64,000 nt of DNA from Pelagimonas varians (GTDB lineage: Bacteria > Pseudomonadota > Alphaproteobacteria > Rhodobacterales > Rhodobacteraceae), in NCBI RefSeq assembly GCF_003208435.1, contig NZ_QKMF01000001.1, forward strand, positions 186,001 to 250,000, read 5' to 3'. The notes under the pieces were generated by a model that had not been told where the DNA came from, ran no database searches, and worked only from the letters and a program-made list of their open reading frames with translations. This document shows positions 25,314 to 34,168 of the stretch, one piece after another (the stretch's first letter is position 1; each line of letters starts with the position of its first letter). Position numbers and translations under genes: made by a program.

Positions 25314-26468
25314 ATGGCAATTGTGAACCGGATTGCGGGATTTGCGCAAGACATGGCGGGCTGGCGTCAACACATCCACCAAAATCCTGAACTGGGATTG
25401 GAGTGCCACCAAACCGCGGCTTTTGTAGCGGACCGGTTGCGGGAATTCGGCGTTGACGAAATCCATGAAGGAATCGCAACCAGCGGCGTCGTGGCGGTGA
25501 TCAATGGCACTGGGGACGGCCCGGTGACCGGATTGCGGGCCGATATGGACGCCTTGCCGATGGAGGAAAAGACCGGCGCGCCTTATGCCAGTCAAATCGC
25601 CGGACGTATGCATGCCTGCGGTCATGACGGGCACACAGCAATGTTGCTGGGGGCGGCGAAATATCTGGCCGAAACGCGCAACTTTACTGGCCGCGTGGTG
25701 CTGTTGTTCCAACCCGCAGAAGAAATCATCGGCGGTGGCCGGATCATGGTCGAAGAAGGGGTGATGGACCGCTTTGGCATCGAAGAAGTCTTTGCCCTGC
25801 ACACCGATCCCTTTGGCACTTTGGGCGAATTTCGCACCAACGGCGGGCCGATTATGGCAGCGGTGGATGATTTCACCGTCACCGTGCGCGGGACGGGGGG
25901 GCATGCGGCCTATCCGCAAAAATGCCGTGATCCGTTCCCTTGTGGACTGGCGATTGCGCAGGCGTTGCAAACCATCGTATCGCGCAATGTCAGCCCTCTT
26001 GAACCGCTGGTGGTTTCAATGACGCAATTTCACGGCGGATCCGCAATGAATGTGATCCCCGGTGAGCTGATGATCGCAGGCACCGCACGCAGCTTGACAC
26101 CGGACGTGCGGGCGCTGGCCGAAACGCGCATTCGCGCCATCGTCGAAGGGCAGGCGGTGGCCTTTGAGATGGAGGTGGAGCTGGACTACGACAAAAGCTA
26201 TCCGCCCTCGATCAATCACGAGGCGCAGGCGATGTTTGCGGCCAGTGTTGCGCGCGAGGTGTCGGGGCAGGTCATTGACGATTTGCCGCCCGAAATGGGG
26301 GCCGAAGACTTTTCCTATATGCTTGAAGCGCGTCCGGGGGCCTTTTTGTTTTTGGGTCAGGGGATTGGCGCGTCTGTTCATCACCCTGAGTTTGATTTCA
26401 ACGATGAAGCCGCTCCGATTGGGGCGTCCTTCTTTGCCCGCTTGATCGAGACCCGTCACAAAGCCTGA
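25314..26468 (+). CDS. M20D family amidohydrolase (first of tandem pair)
   Basis: The 384-residue protein is an IAA-amino-acid/hippurate hydrolase-type metallopeptidase. Metal-site and catalytic elements visible are 'LRADMDALPM', the Cys-Gly-His in 'MHACGHDGHTAMLLG', 'QPAEEIIGGG', the lid-domain His in 'GTGGHAAYPQ' and 'ADFSYM'-like 'AEDFSYMLEARPGA'. It probably removes an acyl or carbamoyl group from an amino acid; the substrate is unknown. The ATG at 25314 follows AAGGAG. The next gene is a close paralogue with the same start pattern. The usual 'EEGGGGA' loop after the catalytic Glu is altered to 'EEIIGGG', which may change substrate or activity. Confidence 0.88.
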   Translation: MAIVNRIAGFAQDMAGWRQHIHQNPELGLECHQTAAFVADRLREFGVDEIHEGIATSGVVAVINGTGDGPVTGLRADMDALPMEEKTGAPYASQIAGRMHACGHDGHTAMLLGAAKYLAETRNFTGRVVLLFQPAEEIIGGGRIMVEEGVMDRFGIEEVFALHTDPFGTLGEFRTNGGPIMAAVDDFTVTVRGTGGHAAYPQKCRDPFPCGLAIAQALQTIVSRNVSPLEPLVVSMTQFHGGSAMNVIPGELMIAGTARSLTPDVRALAETRIRAIVEGQAVAFEMEVELDYDKSYPPSINHEAQAMFAASVAREVSGQVIDDLPPEMGAEDFSYMLEARPGAFLFLGQGIGASVHHPEFDFNDEAAPIGASFFARLIETRHKA

Positions 26469-26555
26469 GGTCAGGCCAGTGTCCCATGCAGCGTGACGTC
26501 ACGCTTGAGCTTTAACAGGATCTGAATGAGGATCAGGCGCAAAGGAGATCTGCCA

Positions 26556-27716
26556 ATGCCCATCGTGAATTCTATCGCCGCCATGCAAGATGATATGACA
26601 GCATGGCGCCGCCATTTGCATCAACACCCCGAACTGGGTCTTGATTGCTTTAAGACGGCTGCGTTTGTGGTTGAAAAGCTGAAAGAATTCGGGATCACTG
26701 ATATCCATGAAGGGATTGCTCGCAGCGGTGTGGTTGCCATCATTGAAGGGCGTTCAGAGGGCCGTACAATCGGATTGCGGGCCGACATGGATGCCCTGCC
26801 GATGGACGATTTGTCAGGCACGGACCATGCTTCGACCGTGCCGGGGGTTGCGCATACCTGCGGGCATGACGGGCACACGACGATGTTGCTGGGGGCGGCA
26901 AAATATCTTGCCGAAACCCGCAATTTCGCAGGCCGTGTGGCGCTGATTTTCCAGCCGGACGAAGAGGGCGGCGGCGGAGGCCGGATCATGGTCGAAGAAG
27001 GCATGATGGAGCGCTTTGCAATCGACGAGGTCTTTGGCATCCACAATTCACCCGAAGACGCCGAAGGCCACATTTTGACCGCGCCGGGGCCATTAATGGC
27101 AGCGGTGGACAGTTTTCAAATCAATATCAAGGGCGTTGGCGGGCACGGCGCAATGCCATATTCCACCCGCGATCCGATCATTGCGGCTGTGGCGATGGTG
27201 CAGTCGATCCAGTCGATTGTGTCGCGCAATGTCGATGCAATTGATCGTTTGGTGGTCAGCGTCACCCAGATCCACGCAGGGACCAGCCACAACATCATTC
27301 CGGACACCGCCTTTCTTGAGGGGACGGTGCGCAGTTTTGACAAAGACGTTCAGGCATTGGTCATGGAAAGGATGGCGGATATCGTCGAACATCAGGCCAA
27401 AGTCTTTGGGATGGAGGCCGAACTGAAATACGAGCAAGGCTATCCAGCGACTGTAAACCATACTGCCCAAGCCGCTTTTGCAGCTGAGGTTGCCCGTGAC
27501 GTGGTCGGGGCTGATCATGTTGACGGGAACTGCAAACCGATCATGGCCGCCGAAGATTTCAGCTACATGCTTGAGGCGCGGCCCGGTGCCTATTTGTTTT
27601 TGGGGCAGGGCGGCGGACCAGTGTGCCATCACCCTGAGTTTGATTTCAACGATACGATTGCGCCGATCGGTGCCAGCTTTTTTGCACGCTTGGTAGAGAA
27701 AGCCTTGCCCTTGTGA
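26556..27716 (+). CDS. M20D family amidohydrolase (second of tandem pair)
   Basis: This 386-residue paralogue is similar to the preceding gene along its whole length and has the same elements: 'LRADMDALPM', 'AHTCGHDGHTTMLLG', 'QPDEEGGGGG', 'GVGGHGAMPY' and 'AEDFSYMLEARPGAYL'. Here the glycine-rich loop is closer to the family norm. It should hydrolyse an N-acyl amino acid or a related amide. AAAGGAG precedes the ATG at 26556, 87 bases after the first copy. Together with the agmatinase-type gene that follows, it suggests use of nitrogen from amides, guanidines or modified amino acids. Confidence 0.88.
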   Translation: MPIVNSIAAMQDDMTAWRRHLHQHPELGLDCFKTAAFVVEKLKEFGITDIHEGIARSGVVAIIEGRSEGRTIGLRADMDALPMDDLSGTDHASTVPGVAHTCGHDGHTTMLLGAAKYLAETRNFAGRVALIFQPDEEGGGGGRIMVEEGMMERFAIDEVFGIHNSPEDAEGHILTAPGPLMAAVDSFQINIKGVGGHGAMPYSTRDPIIAAVAMVQSIQSIVSRNVDAIDRLVVSVTQIHAGTSHNIIPDTAFLEGTVRSFDKDVQALVMERMADIVEHQAKVFGMEAELKYEQGYPATVNHTAQAAFAAEVARDVVGADHVDGNCKPIMAAEDFSYMLEARPGAYLFLGQGGGPVCHHPEFDFNDTIAPIGASFFARLVEKALPL

Positions 27717-27808
27717 TCCGATCTGCGGCAGAATTTGATCAAATGTGACGGGCTGGTCGTTTGTGCCGATGCACGTCCCCCATGTTGAAACAGAAAAGAG
27801 CCGCAACG

Positions 27809-28768
27809 ATGAGCCTGGAAGACGCAAAAACCGAAGTTGATCATGCCTTTACCCGCACGGATTTAAAAGGACCGTCCTTTGAAAACGTCTTTGGAGGGGC
27901 GGCGTCGTTTTTGCGGCGCCGGTATTCCAAGGACTTGACCGGTGTTGACATTGCGGTGACGGGATTGCCATTTGATCAAGCGGTGACCAACCGGCCCGGC
28001 ACCCGCTTGGGGCCGCGCGCCATCCGCGAGGCCTCTTTATTGCAGCCCTGCGATGCGCCCTATGGTTGGGGCTATGACGTGCTATCGGAATTCGCCATCG
28101 CCGATTATGGCGATATGGCATTCGATTATGCGCGGCCCGATTTGGTGCCCGGGCTGATCGAAGCGCATGTCGCCGGTATTATGGCACAGGGCAGCGCCTG
28201 TGTGGCCATTGGCGGCGACCATTCGGTCACCCTTGGCTGTTTGCGAGCCCATGCAGCAAAACACGGCCCTTTGAGTGTTATTCAGTTTGATGCCCATACC
28301 GATACTTGGGCCGATGATGATGCTGCACGCGTCGATCACGGCACCTTTATGTATAAGGCGGCCAAAGAAGGTATTGTTGTCCCTGAAAAATCGGCGCAGA
28401 TCGGCATTCGCACCGACAACCCCGATACTATTGGCTTTAATATTCTGGATGCGCGCGCGGTTCATGCCCAAGGACCTGAGGCGATTGCCGGTCAGGTGCG
28501 CGAGATTGTCGGCGATAGCCCTTGTTATATCACGTTCGATATCGACGCGCTTGATCCGGCCTTTGCTCCCGGAACGGGAACGCCGGTCTGGGGCGGGCTG
28601 ACCAGCCATCAGGCTGCCGTGATGCTGCGCGGTTTGGCCGGAATAAACATGGTTGGCGGCGATGTTGTCGAAGTGTCCCCCCCATTTGACACAACTGGCG
28701 CAACTGCAATCGCCGCCGCCCATGTCGGGACCGAATTGCTCAGTCTTTGGGGATGGACCCGTCGCTGA
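27809..28768 (+). CDS. speB: Agmatinase/ureohydrolase family protein
   Basis: The 319-residue binuclear manganese enzyme has all ureohydrolase metal motifs: 'GGDHSVTLG', 'FDAHTDTW', and 'FDIDALDPAFAPGTGTP', plus 'VEVSPPFDTTGATA' near the C terminus. It should release urea from a guanidino compound, with agmatine to putrescine as the usual reaction in this subgroup. Other guanidino substrates such as guanidinobutyrate cannot be excluded. The ATG at 27809 gives the family N terminus, with AAGAG upstream. It follows the two M20D genes on the same strand and may share their transcript. Confidence 0.85.
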   Translation: MSLEDAKTEVDHAFTRTDLKGPSFENVFGGAASFLRRRYSKDLTGVDIAVTGLPFDQAVTNRPGTRLGPRAIREASLLQPCDAPYGWGYDVLSEFAIADYGDMAFDYARPDLVPGLIEAHVAGIMAQGSACVAIGGDHSVTLGCLRAHAAKHGPLSVIQFDAHTDTWADDDAARVDHGTFMYKAAKEGIVVPEKSAQIGIRTDNPDTIGFNILDARAVHAQGPEAIAGQVREIVGDSPCYITFDIDALDPAFAPGTGTPVWGGLTSHQAAVMLRGLAGINMVGGDVVEVSPPFDTTGATAIAAAHVGTELLSLWGWTRR

Positions 28769-28777
28769 TCGATGATC

Positions 28778-28796
28778 GAATTTTCGCCGAAAATTC
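28778..28796. repeat. 19-bp A+T-rich palindrome after the agmatinase gene
   Basis: GAATTTTCG and CGAAAATTC (28778-28786 and 28788-28796) are perfect complements around a single C. The element starts 10 bases after a stop codon. A CCTTG/CAAGG pair follows at 28798-28815. It has the look of a small REP-like 3' element; there is no U run. Confidence 0.55.
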
Positions 28797-28880
28797 ACCT
28801 TGTCCGCAAACAAGGCTTTCAGAATCGTCAGCGTCTTGGCATGGCGTTGGCAAGTCACATTACTCAGAGCAGAGGCCGCC

Positions 28881-29294
28881 GTGCGCATGGTATTTTTCGC
28901 GATTCTTGTCGTCGTTGTGGGCGTGTTGGGCTGGGTGCGTCTGGCACCGTCCGATCCTGCGGTTTGGCATGTCGACCCGCAGGTGTCCGCAGATCAGGAT
29001 CTGACCAATGGTGTCCGCCGGCGGGTTGTTTTAGGCGAGGGCGGTTTTGCCCGGTTGGACGCACAAATTATGGCAACACCACGCACCGAGTTGCTGGCAG
29101 GTTCCCCCGAAGATGGGCATGCAACCTATATTACCCGCAGTTTGTGGATGGGTTTTCCGGACTACACCAGTGTTCAGGCCCAAGGTGATGTTCTTGAGAT
29201 CTGGGGCCGGGCGCGTTTTGGCCGGTCAGATGTCGGGGTAAACAAAGCCCGCGTTGACGGCTGGTTGGACCAGCTAACGCAGAACGGCGCTTGA
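28881..29294 (+). CDS. DUF1499 family protein
   Basis: The 137-residue protein begins with one hydrophobic helix (about 3-19) that could be an uncleaved signal anchor, followed by a soluble domain: '[12 protein letters not shown]', '[23 protein letters not shown]', 'GFPDYTSV', '[23 protein letters not shown]'. This matches DUF1499, a family of unknown function widespread in alphaproteobacteria. I use the GTG at 28881, five bases after GAGG; an ATG six bases later is also possible. It lies just upstream of prfA and may be cotranscribed with it. Confidence 0.75.
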   Translation: MRMVFFAILVVVVGVLGWVRLAPSDPAVWHVDPQVSADQDLTNGVRRRVVLGEGGFARLDAQIMATPRTELLAGSPEDGHATYITRSLWMGFPDYTSVQAQGDVLEIWGRARFGRSDVGVNKARVDGWLDQLTQNGA

Positions 29295-29325
29295 CCCGAG
29301 CAGCGTGATGGGCAATTCAACTGGG

Positions 29326-30375
29326 ATGATCCCATTTGAACGCTTGCAGAAAATCAAAGAACGTCTTGAGTATGTTGAGGCCCGCATGGCCCTCGGCGAA
29401 GGCGATATTGCGCAGCTTGGCCGTGAATATTCAGAGCTGAAACCGGTTGTGGACCAGATCCTTGACTGGGAACGTCTGGTTGCCGATCTCGCTGAGGCCG
29501 AAGCGATGCTGGATGATCCAGAGATGCGCGAACTTGCTGAAGAAGAACTGCTCGGCCTGCGCGAACGCCTGCCAGAGGTCGAACACGCGGTTCAGTTGTC
29601 TTTGTTGCCCAAAGACGCAGCAGACGCCCGCCCGGCTATGCTGGAAATTCGTCCCGGAACCGGCGGCGATGAGGCGGCCTTGTTCGCCGGTGACCTCGCG
29701 CGGATGTACCAACGCTATGTTGAGCAACACGGCTGGCGCTGGGAAGTCATCGAAGAGGCGACATCAGAGCTGGGCGGTATCCGAGAGCTGGTGGTGCGTA
29801 TCAAAGGCGACGGTGTTTTTGCGCGGCTCAAGTTTGAATCCGGTGTGCATAGGGTGCAGCGGGTTCCGGAAACGGAATCGGGGGGGCGAATTCACACCTC
29901 GGCAGCCACGGTTGCGGTACTACCCGAGGCCGAGGAAGTTGATATTGCGATCAATCCCGGCGACATTCGGATCGATACGATGCGTGCCTCCGGGTCTGGA
30001 GGGCAGCACGTGAACACCACGGATTCGGCCGTGCGGATAACCCACATGCCTTCCGGGATTGTTGTCACCAGCTCGGAAAAATCACAGCACCGGAACCGCG
30101 ATATTGCAATGCAGGTTCTGCGGGCGCGCTTGTTTGATCTGGAACGCCAGAAGGTTGCGGATGAGCGATCTGCGCACCGCAAATCGCAAGTCGGGTCCGG
30201 AGACAGGTCCGAGCGAATCAGAACCTATAACTTCCCGCAGGGGCGTCTGACCGATCATCGCATCGGGCTGACCCTGTACAAGCTTGACCAGATCATGCAG
30301 GGCGATCTGGATGACATCATCGATGCGTTGACAGCGGAGCATCAAGCCGCGTTGTTGGCGGAATTGGGGACTTAA
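29326..30375 (+). CDS. prfA: Peptide chain release factor 1
   Basis: RF1 reads UAA and UAG and triggers peptide release. The sequence has the stop-codon reading tripeptide Pro-Glu-Thr in '[10 protein letters not shown]', the catalytic 'GSGGQHVN' loop, and '[19 protein letters not shown]' typical of class I factors. Starting at the ATG at 29326 ('MIPFERLQ') gives 349 residues and a normal N terminus. In-frame GTG and ATG codons at 29305 and 29308 would add seven and six residues; none has a strong ribosome site. It is followed after 3 bases by the gene for its methyltransferase. Confidence 0.95.
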   Translation: MIPFERLQKIKERLEYVEARMALGEGDIAQLGREYSELKPVVDQILDWERLVADLAEAEAMLDDPEMRELAEEELLGLRERLPEVEHAVQLSLLPKDAADARPAMLEIRPGTGGDEAALFAGDLARMYQRYVEQHGWRWEVIEEATSELGGIRELVVRIKGDGVFARLKFESGVHRVQRVPETESGGRIHTSAATVAVLPEAEEVDIAINPGDIRIDTMRASGSGGQHVNTTDSAVRITHMPSGIVVTSSEKSQHRNRDIAMQVLRARLFDLERQKVADERSAHRKSQVGSGDRSERIRTYNFPQGRLTDHRIGLTLYKLDQIMQGDLDDIIDALTAEHQAALLAELGT

Positions 30376-30378
30376 CCG

Positions 30379-31224
30379 ATGCGCGGGGCAGAGCTGTGCG
30401 CGCGTGCCACAAGGCAGATGACTGCGGCGGGTGTTCCGGATGCCGGGCGCGATGCGCGGCGGTTGTTGGCGCATGTGCTGAAGGTGCCAGCGGGCAGATT
30501 GACCTTGTTTTTACCTGAAGATGTGGCTGCTGACCTTGAAGGTGCCTTTAACGTTTTGGTTGAAAGACGCTGCGAACGGGTGCCGGTCAGTCATTTGATC
30601 GGGCGGCGCATGTTCTATGGCCGCGAGTTTTTAGTGACGCCAGAGGTGCTGGACCCGCGTCCGGAAACGGAAACCTTGATCGAAGCGGCCCTTGCCGGTC
30701 CGTTTGAGCGAGTGCTGGATTTGGGGACCGGCTCGGGGTGCATTCTTTTGACATTGCTGGCTGAACGGGACGGCTGTGTGGGTCTGGGCGTTGATCTGAG
30801 CCCCGAAGCGTTGCATGTGGCGTTTTGGAACCGCAATGCGTTGGGGCTGGACGGGCGCGCGGCGTTTGAGGTTGGCAGCTGGTATGATCCGCTGGCCGGT
30901 CAATCTGAACGGTATGATTTGATTGTGTCAAACCCACCCTACATCGCATTGAATGAAATGGCGGACTTGTCTCCGGAGGTGCGCGACTACGAGCCGCGCC
31001 TTGCGCTCACCGATGAGGCAGACGGTCTGACGGCCTATCGCTTGATCGTGGCAGGGGCACCAGCCCATCTTGAAGATGGCGGGCGGATTTTGGTGGAAAT
31101 TGGCCCGACCCAAGGTGCAGCCGTCAGTGCCATGATGGTGACATCCGGATTTACCCAAGTTAGCGTGATTCCCGATCTTGATGGCCGAGATCGTGTGGTC
31201 TCTGGCAAAATACACGCAAAATAG
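30379..31224 (+). CDS. prmC: Release factor glutamine methyltransferase
   Basis: PrmC methylates the Gln of the GGQ loop in release factors. The 281-residue protein has a helical N-terminal domain and a Rossmann methyltransferase domain with 'VLDLGTGSGCILLTLL' for SAM binding and the catalytic 'SNPPYIAL'. It directly follows prfA, the gene for its substrate. The C-terminal 'GRDRVVSGK' is also typical. Confidence 0.95.
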   Translation: MRGAELCARATRQMTAAGVPDAGRDARRLLAHVLKVPAGRLTLFLPEDVAADLEGAFNVLVERRCERVPVSHLIGRRMFYGREFLVTPEVLDPRPETETLIEAALAGPFERVLDLGTGSGCILLTLLAERDGCVGLGVDLSPEALHVAFWNRNALGLDGRAAFEVGSWYDPLAGQSERYDLIVSNPPYIALNEMADLSPEVRDYEPRLALTDEADGLTAYRLIVAGAPAHLEDGGRILVEIGPTQGAAVSAMMVTSGFTQVSVIPDLDGRDRVVSGKIHAK

Positions 31225-31438
31225 CGCCAATTAGACGGGAAACCGGGAATTTCGTGCCATTGCCTCTTGTTTTGAAGGCAACCTTATGGTTATTCAGTCT
31301 TAGTTAGGAAAGTGGATCGCATATATGTGTCCGCCCCGACGGTAAGCCACACATAACGGTGATCGGTAATTTGGCTGGTGCATGACGCATCCCGAACGGT
31401 CCCTCCACAGTCGAAAACAGGCTGAGTATCAAATCATT

Positions 31439-32188
31439 ATGCGCTCTTCCAAATCCCGTTCGCGGAACAAGAACAACCGCAATCGCAGCAACAATAATAA
31501 CAACCTTGGCAATGTGATCAATCGTGTCTTTGACAGCTCGGGTCCCGAAGGCAAGGTTCGCGGTACACCGCAACAGATTATTGATAAATATAATCAGTTG
31601 GCCCGCGACGCCACTCTGAGCAATGACCGGGTTGCTGCCGAAAACTTTCAACAGCACGCTGAGCATTATATGCGTCTGCTGAGCGAAGCGCAGCGCGAGC
31701 AAGATGCGCGGCGCGAGCAGCAGGAAAAAGAAAACCGCGAACGTCAAGCTCAGCGCGATCAGCAGGAAAAAGAAAATCGCGAGCGTCAGGCGCAACGCGA
31801 CCGTGAGCGTACTCAGCGAGAGTCGCAGCCAGAGGAACAGCCCAAGCCTCGGGTGCAGCAACAACCTGATCCGTCTCAGGCTGAACAGCCTGACGTTATA
31901 GAGGTGGTAACACCAGAGGACGCAGGTCCGGGACTGGTCGAAACGCCCGAAGCGCGTGCCGAAGCGCAGCCTGAACCCACACCCGCACCGGTGCCGAAAC
32001 CCGCTGCCGAAGTTACAGCCGCACCAGTTGAAACGCCGGTTGCGGAAGAAAAACCAAAAGCTGAAAAGCCGAAAAAACCGCGTGCGCCCCGCAAACCGCG
32101 TGCGCCGCGCAAACCTAAGGCTGAGAAAGTTGCGGAGACCGCGCCAACATCTCCGGCAAGCGACGCACCTGACGCCGCAACCGAATAA
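31439..32188 (+). CDS. DUF4167 domain protein with charged repeats
   Basis: The first ~75 residues contain the DUF4167 core: an Arg/Asn-rich start ('SRSRNKNNRNRSNNNN'), 'VFDSSGPEGKVRGTPQQII', and 'NFQQHAEHYMRLLSEA'. The rest of the 249 residues is low complexity: a Gln/Glu/Arg stretch with two copies of a 14-residue unit, a Pro/Glu region, and a basic Lys/Pro/Arg tail ('KPRAPRKPRAPRKPKA'). The composition suggests RNA or nucleoid binding, but the function is unknown. The gene commonly sits behind prfA-prmC in alphaproteobacteria. The ATG at 31439 gives the family start; an upstream ATG at 31382 is in frame. Confidence 0.8.
   Translation: MRSSKSRSRNKNNRNRSNNNNNLGNVINRVFDSSGPEGKVRGTPQQIIDKYNQLARDATLSNDRVAAENFQQHAEHYMRLLSEAQREQDARREQQEKENRERQAQRDQQEKENRERQAQRDRERTQRESQPEEQPKPRVQQQPDPSQAEQPDVIEVVTPEDAGPGLVETPEARAEAQPEPTPAPVPKPAAEVTAAPVETPVAEEKPKAEKPKKPRAPRKPRAPRKPKAEKVAETAPTSPASDAPDAATE
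31718..31801 (+). repeat. Two tandem 42-base repeats inside the DUF4167 gene
   Basis: Units at 31718-31759 and 31760-31801 differ at a few, mostly third-codon, positions and encode the same 14 residues (QQEKENRERQAQRD). Being a multiple of three, the repeat number can change without a frameshift. Confidence 0.8.
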
Positions 32189-32209
32189 CTCCGGCGACAA
32201 GATACAAAT

Positions 32210-32237
32210 AAAAAAGGCACCCAATCGGGTGCCTTTT
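32210..32237. terminator. Bidirectional terminator between DUF4167 gene and rsmA
   Basis: GGCACCC (32216-32222) and GGGTGCC (32227-32233) form a stem with an AATC loop, flanked by A on the left and four T on the right. It separates two convergent transcripts. Confidence 0.88.
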
Positions 32238-32247
32238 CGCGTTTTGG

Positions 32248-33093
32248 TTAGACGTCGTCTTCGAATTGTCGCGCTAGGGCGCAGAAGGCTTCTAGCGGGA
32301 CCTGTTCGGCGCGCTCTGTGGGTTTGATCCCCGCAGCCAGCAGACGATCCTCAATATCCGGAGACAAGGTTTTGAGGGCAGAGCGCAGCATTTTTCGGCG
32401 CTGGTTAAAGGCCGCAGCGACAACACGTTCCAAAACCTTGGCTTTGGCCGGAAAGCGCGGCTCGGGCAGGGCGGTAAGATGTACCACGGCGGAATGCACT
32501 TTGGGCGGCGGCGAAAAAGCTTCGGGTGGCAAGGTCAGCGCGATACGTGGATCGGCGCGCCATTGCGCAAGGATCGCCAAGCGGCCATAGGCCTTTGATC
32601 CGGGTTGGGCGATGATCCGCTCGGCAACTTCCTTTTGGAACATCAAGGTCAAGGATGACCAAAAGGGCGGCCATTCTTTGGGGGTCAACCAGCGCACCAG
32701 TAGTTCGGTGCCGACATTGTAGGGCAAGTTGGCGCAGATCGCGATGGGCGGTGTCAGATGCTCAAGCGGATCAATTTTCAGGGCATCGCCTTCGACAAAG
32801 GTAAATCGGTCGGGATAGATATCAGCGATTTGTTGAAGCGCCGGCAGGCAGCGGCTGTCTTTTTCGATGGCCAGCACGTGGCGTGCACCTTCGGCCAGCA
32901 AGCCGCGTGTCAATCCGCCGGGGCCGGGACCGACCTCGATCACATCGGTTTGGGACAGGTCTCCGGGGATGCGCGCAATACGGGAGGTGAGATTGAGGTC
33001 GAGCAAAAAGTTTTGCCCAAGCGCCTTGCGGGCCTTTAAATCATGGCTGGTGATGACATCGCGCAGAGGCGGTAGTGAATCAATTTGGGTCAT
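32248..33093 (-). CDS. rsmA: 16S rRNA dimethyladenosine transferase
   Basis: RsmA (KsgA) dimethylates two adjacent adenosines near the 3' end of 16S rRNA during late small-subunit assembly. The 281-residue sequence has '[10 protein letters not shown]', the SAM motif '[16 protein letters not shown]', and the catalytic 'ANLPYNVGT'. The ATG at 33093 gives the family N terminus. It is the last gene of the lptF-to-rsmA operon and is separated from pdxA by two palindromes. Confidence 0.95.
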   Translation of the reverse strand: MTQIDSLPPLRDVITSHDLKARKALGQNFLLDLNLTSRIARIPGDLSQTDVIEVGPGPGGLTRGLLAEGARHVLAIEKDSRCLPALQQIADIYPDRFTFVEGDALKIDPLEHLTPPIAICANLPYNVGTELLVRWLTPKEWPPFWSSLTLMFQKEVAERIIAQPGSKAYGRLAILAQWRADPRIALTLPPEAFSPPPKVHSAVVHLTALPEPRFPAKAKVLERVVAAAFNQRRKMLRSALKTLSPDIEDRLLAAGIKPTERAEQVPLEAFCALARQFEDDV

Positions 33094-33117
33094 AGAGATA
33101 CCGTGCGGCACGCGGGC

Positions 33118-33161
33118 CAAATTCCATCGATGGAATTTGCAAATTTCGCGGGCGAAATTTG
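33118..33161. repeat. Two adjacent 22-bp palindromes between pdxA and rsmA
   Basis: The first, 33118-33139, is a perfect 22-bp palindrome centred on CCATCGATGG. The second, 33140-33161, has 10-base arms (CAAATTTCGC and GCGAAATTTG) around GG. Both begin CAAAT and end ATTTG and lie head to tail with no spacer, inside the transcript between two genes. They resemble other A+T-rich palindromes in this window and look like REP-type elements. Confidence 0.65.
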
Positions 33162-33169
33162 GGCGGCGC

Positions 33170-34168
33170 TCATGCGGGAGCCGACTGCGCTAGGGAATGG
33201 GCCATTGTCAGGGCCTCGATTGTAGAAGACGGGTTGGCTAGGCCTTGGCCCGCAATGTCGAAGGCCGTGCCATGATCAGGCGAGGTGCGGACAAACGGCA
33301 GGCCCAGAGTGACATTGACACCTTTGTCGAAATCAAGCGTCTTGATCGGGATCAGTGCCTGATCGTGATACATGCAAATCGCGACGTCGTAACGGGCACG
33401 GGCTGCGGCATGGAACATGGTATCGGCAGGCAGGGGGCCGGTGATCTGCATGCCTTCGCGGCGCAGCTTGTCCAGAACGGGGGCAATGACTGTGATGTCT
33501 TCGCGCCCCATACGGCCACCTTCACCAGCATGCGGATTGAGACCGGCCACTGCGATGCGTGGTTGTTCCAGACCGAAGTCATCGACCAGCGCCTTGTGGG
33601 TGATTTTGATACGGCGTTCCAGCAGGTCTGCCGTGAGCTGGCCTGGGACTTGCTCCAATGCGATGTGAATGGTCACCGGAACCACCCGCAACGCAGGTGA
33701 GGCGAGCATCATGACAACTTCGTCCGCGCCAGCCAAATGGGCCAGAAATTCGGTGTGGCCGGGAAAAGAAAAACCTGCGCCTTCAGCCAAGGCTTGTTTG
33801 TGGATTGGCAGCGTCACCAGACCGGTGGCCAGCCCGTTGATGACCAGATCCACGCCGCTTTCAATGGATGCAATGACACCGCGGGCCTGTGTAGGCTGCG
33901 CTGTGCCGGGCGTGCGCGGGCCATTAAAGGGCATGGGCAGGATCGGAAGGCCATGCGGGGCGGCCGCAACCGCATCTCGCGGATCATCGAGAACCCTATG
34001 CGGAACCGTGCCGGGCAAATGCGCGGGATCGCCAATCCAAAAGAACGGAACTGTATCGCGCAATTGTGCCCAAGCGGCTTCGGCCAGTTCGGGCCCTATG
34101 CCAGCAGGATCACCGCAGCTGACCGCCAGGGCCAGCTCTGCGGTGACCTTCTCGTTTGGAAAGCTCAT
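33170..34168 (-). CDS. pdxA: 4-hydroxythreonine-4-phosphate dehydrogenase
   Basis: PdxA oxidises 4-phosphohydroxythreonine in pyridoxal phosphate synthesis. The 332-residue protein has '[12 protein letters not shown]' at the N terminus, the metal-binding His in 'FPGHTEFLA', '[16 protein letters not shown]' and '[14 protein letters not shown]', and '[15 protein letters not shown]' near the end. Its ATG overlaps the surA stop (ATGA), so the two are coupled. An in-frame extension upstream lies in surA and is rejected. Confidence 0.95.
   Translation of the reverse strand: MSFPNEKVTAELALAVSCGDPAGIGPELAEAAWAQLRDTVPFFWIGDPAHLPGTVPHRVLDDPRDAVAAAPHGLPILPMPFNGPRTPGTAQPTQARGVIASIESGVDLVINGLATGLVTLPIHKQALAEGAGFSFPGHTEFLAHLAGADEVVMMLASPALRVVPVTIHIALEQVPGQLTADLLERRIKITHKALVDDFGLEQPRIAVAGLNPHAGEGGRMGREDITVIAPVLDKLRREGMQITGPLPADTMFHAAARARYDVAICMYHDQALIPIKTLDFDKGVNVTLGLPFVRTSPDHGTAFDIAGQGLANPSSTIEALTMAHSLAQSAPA

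Noticed and set aside
28082-28888. 268-codon minus-strand open frame opposite the agmatinase gene
   Set aside because: It overlaps all metal-binding motifs of the ureohydrolase on the other strand and has no recognisable domain.
31718-31801. Possible CRISPR or minisatellite locus
   Set aside because: Only two adjacent copies, no spacers, and the repeat is in frame within a coding gene.
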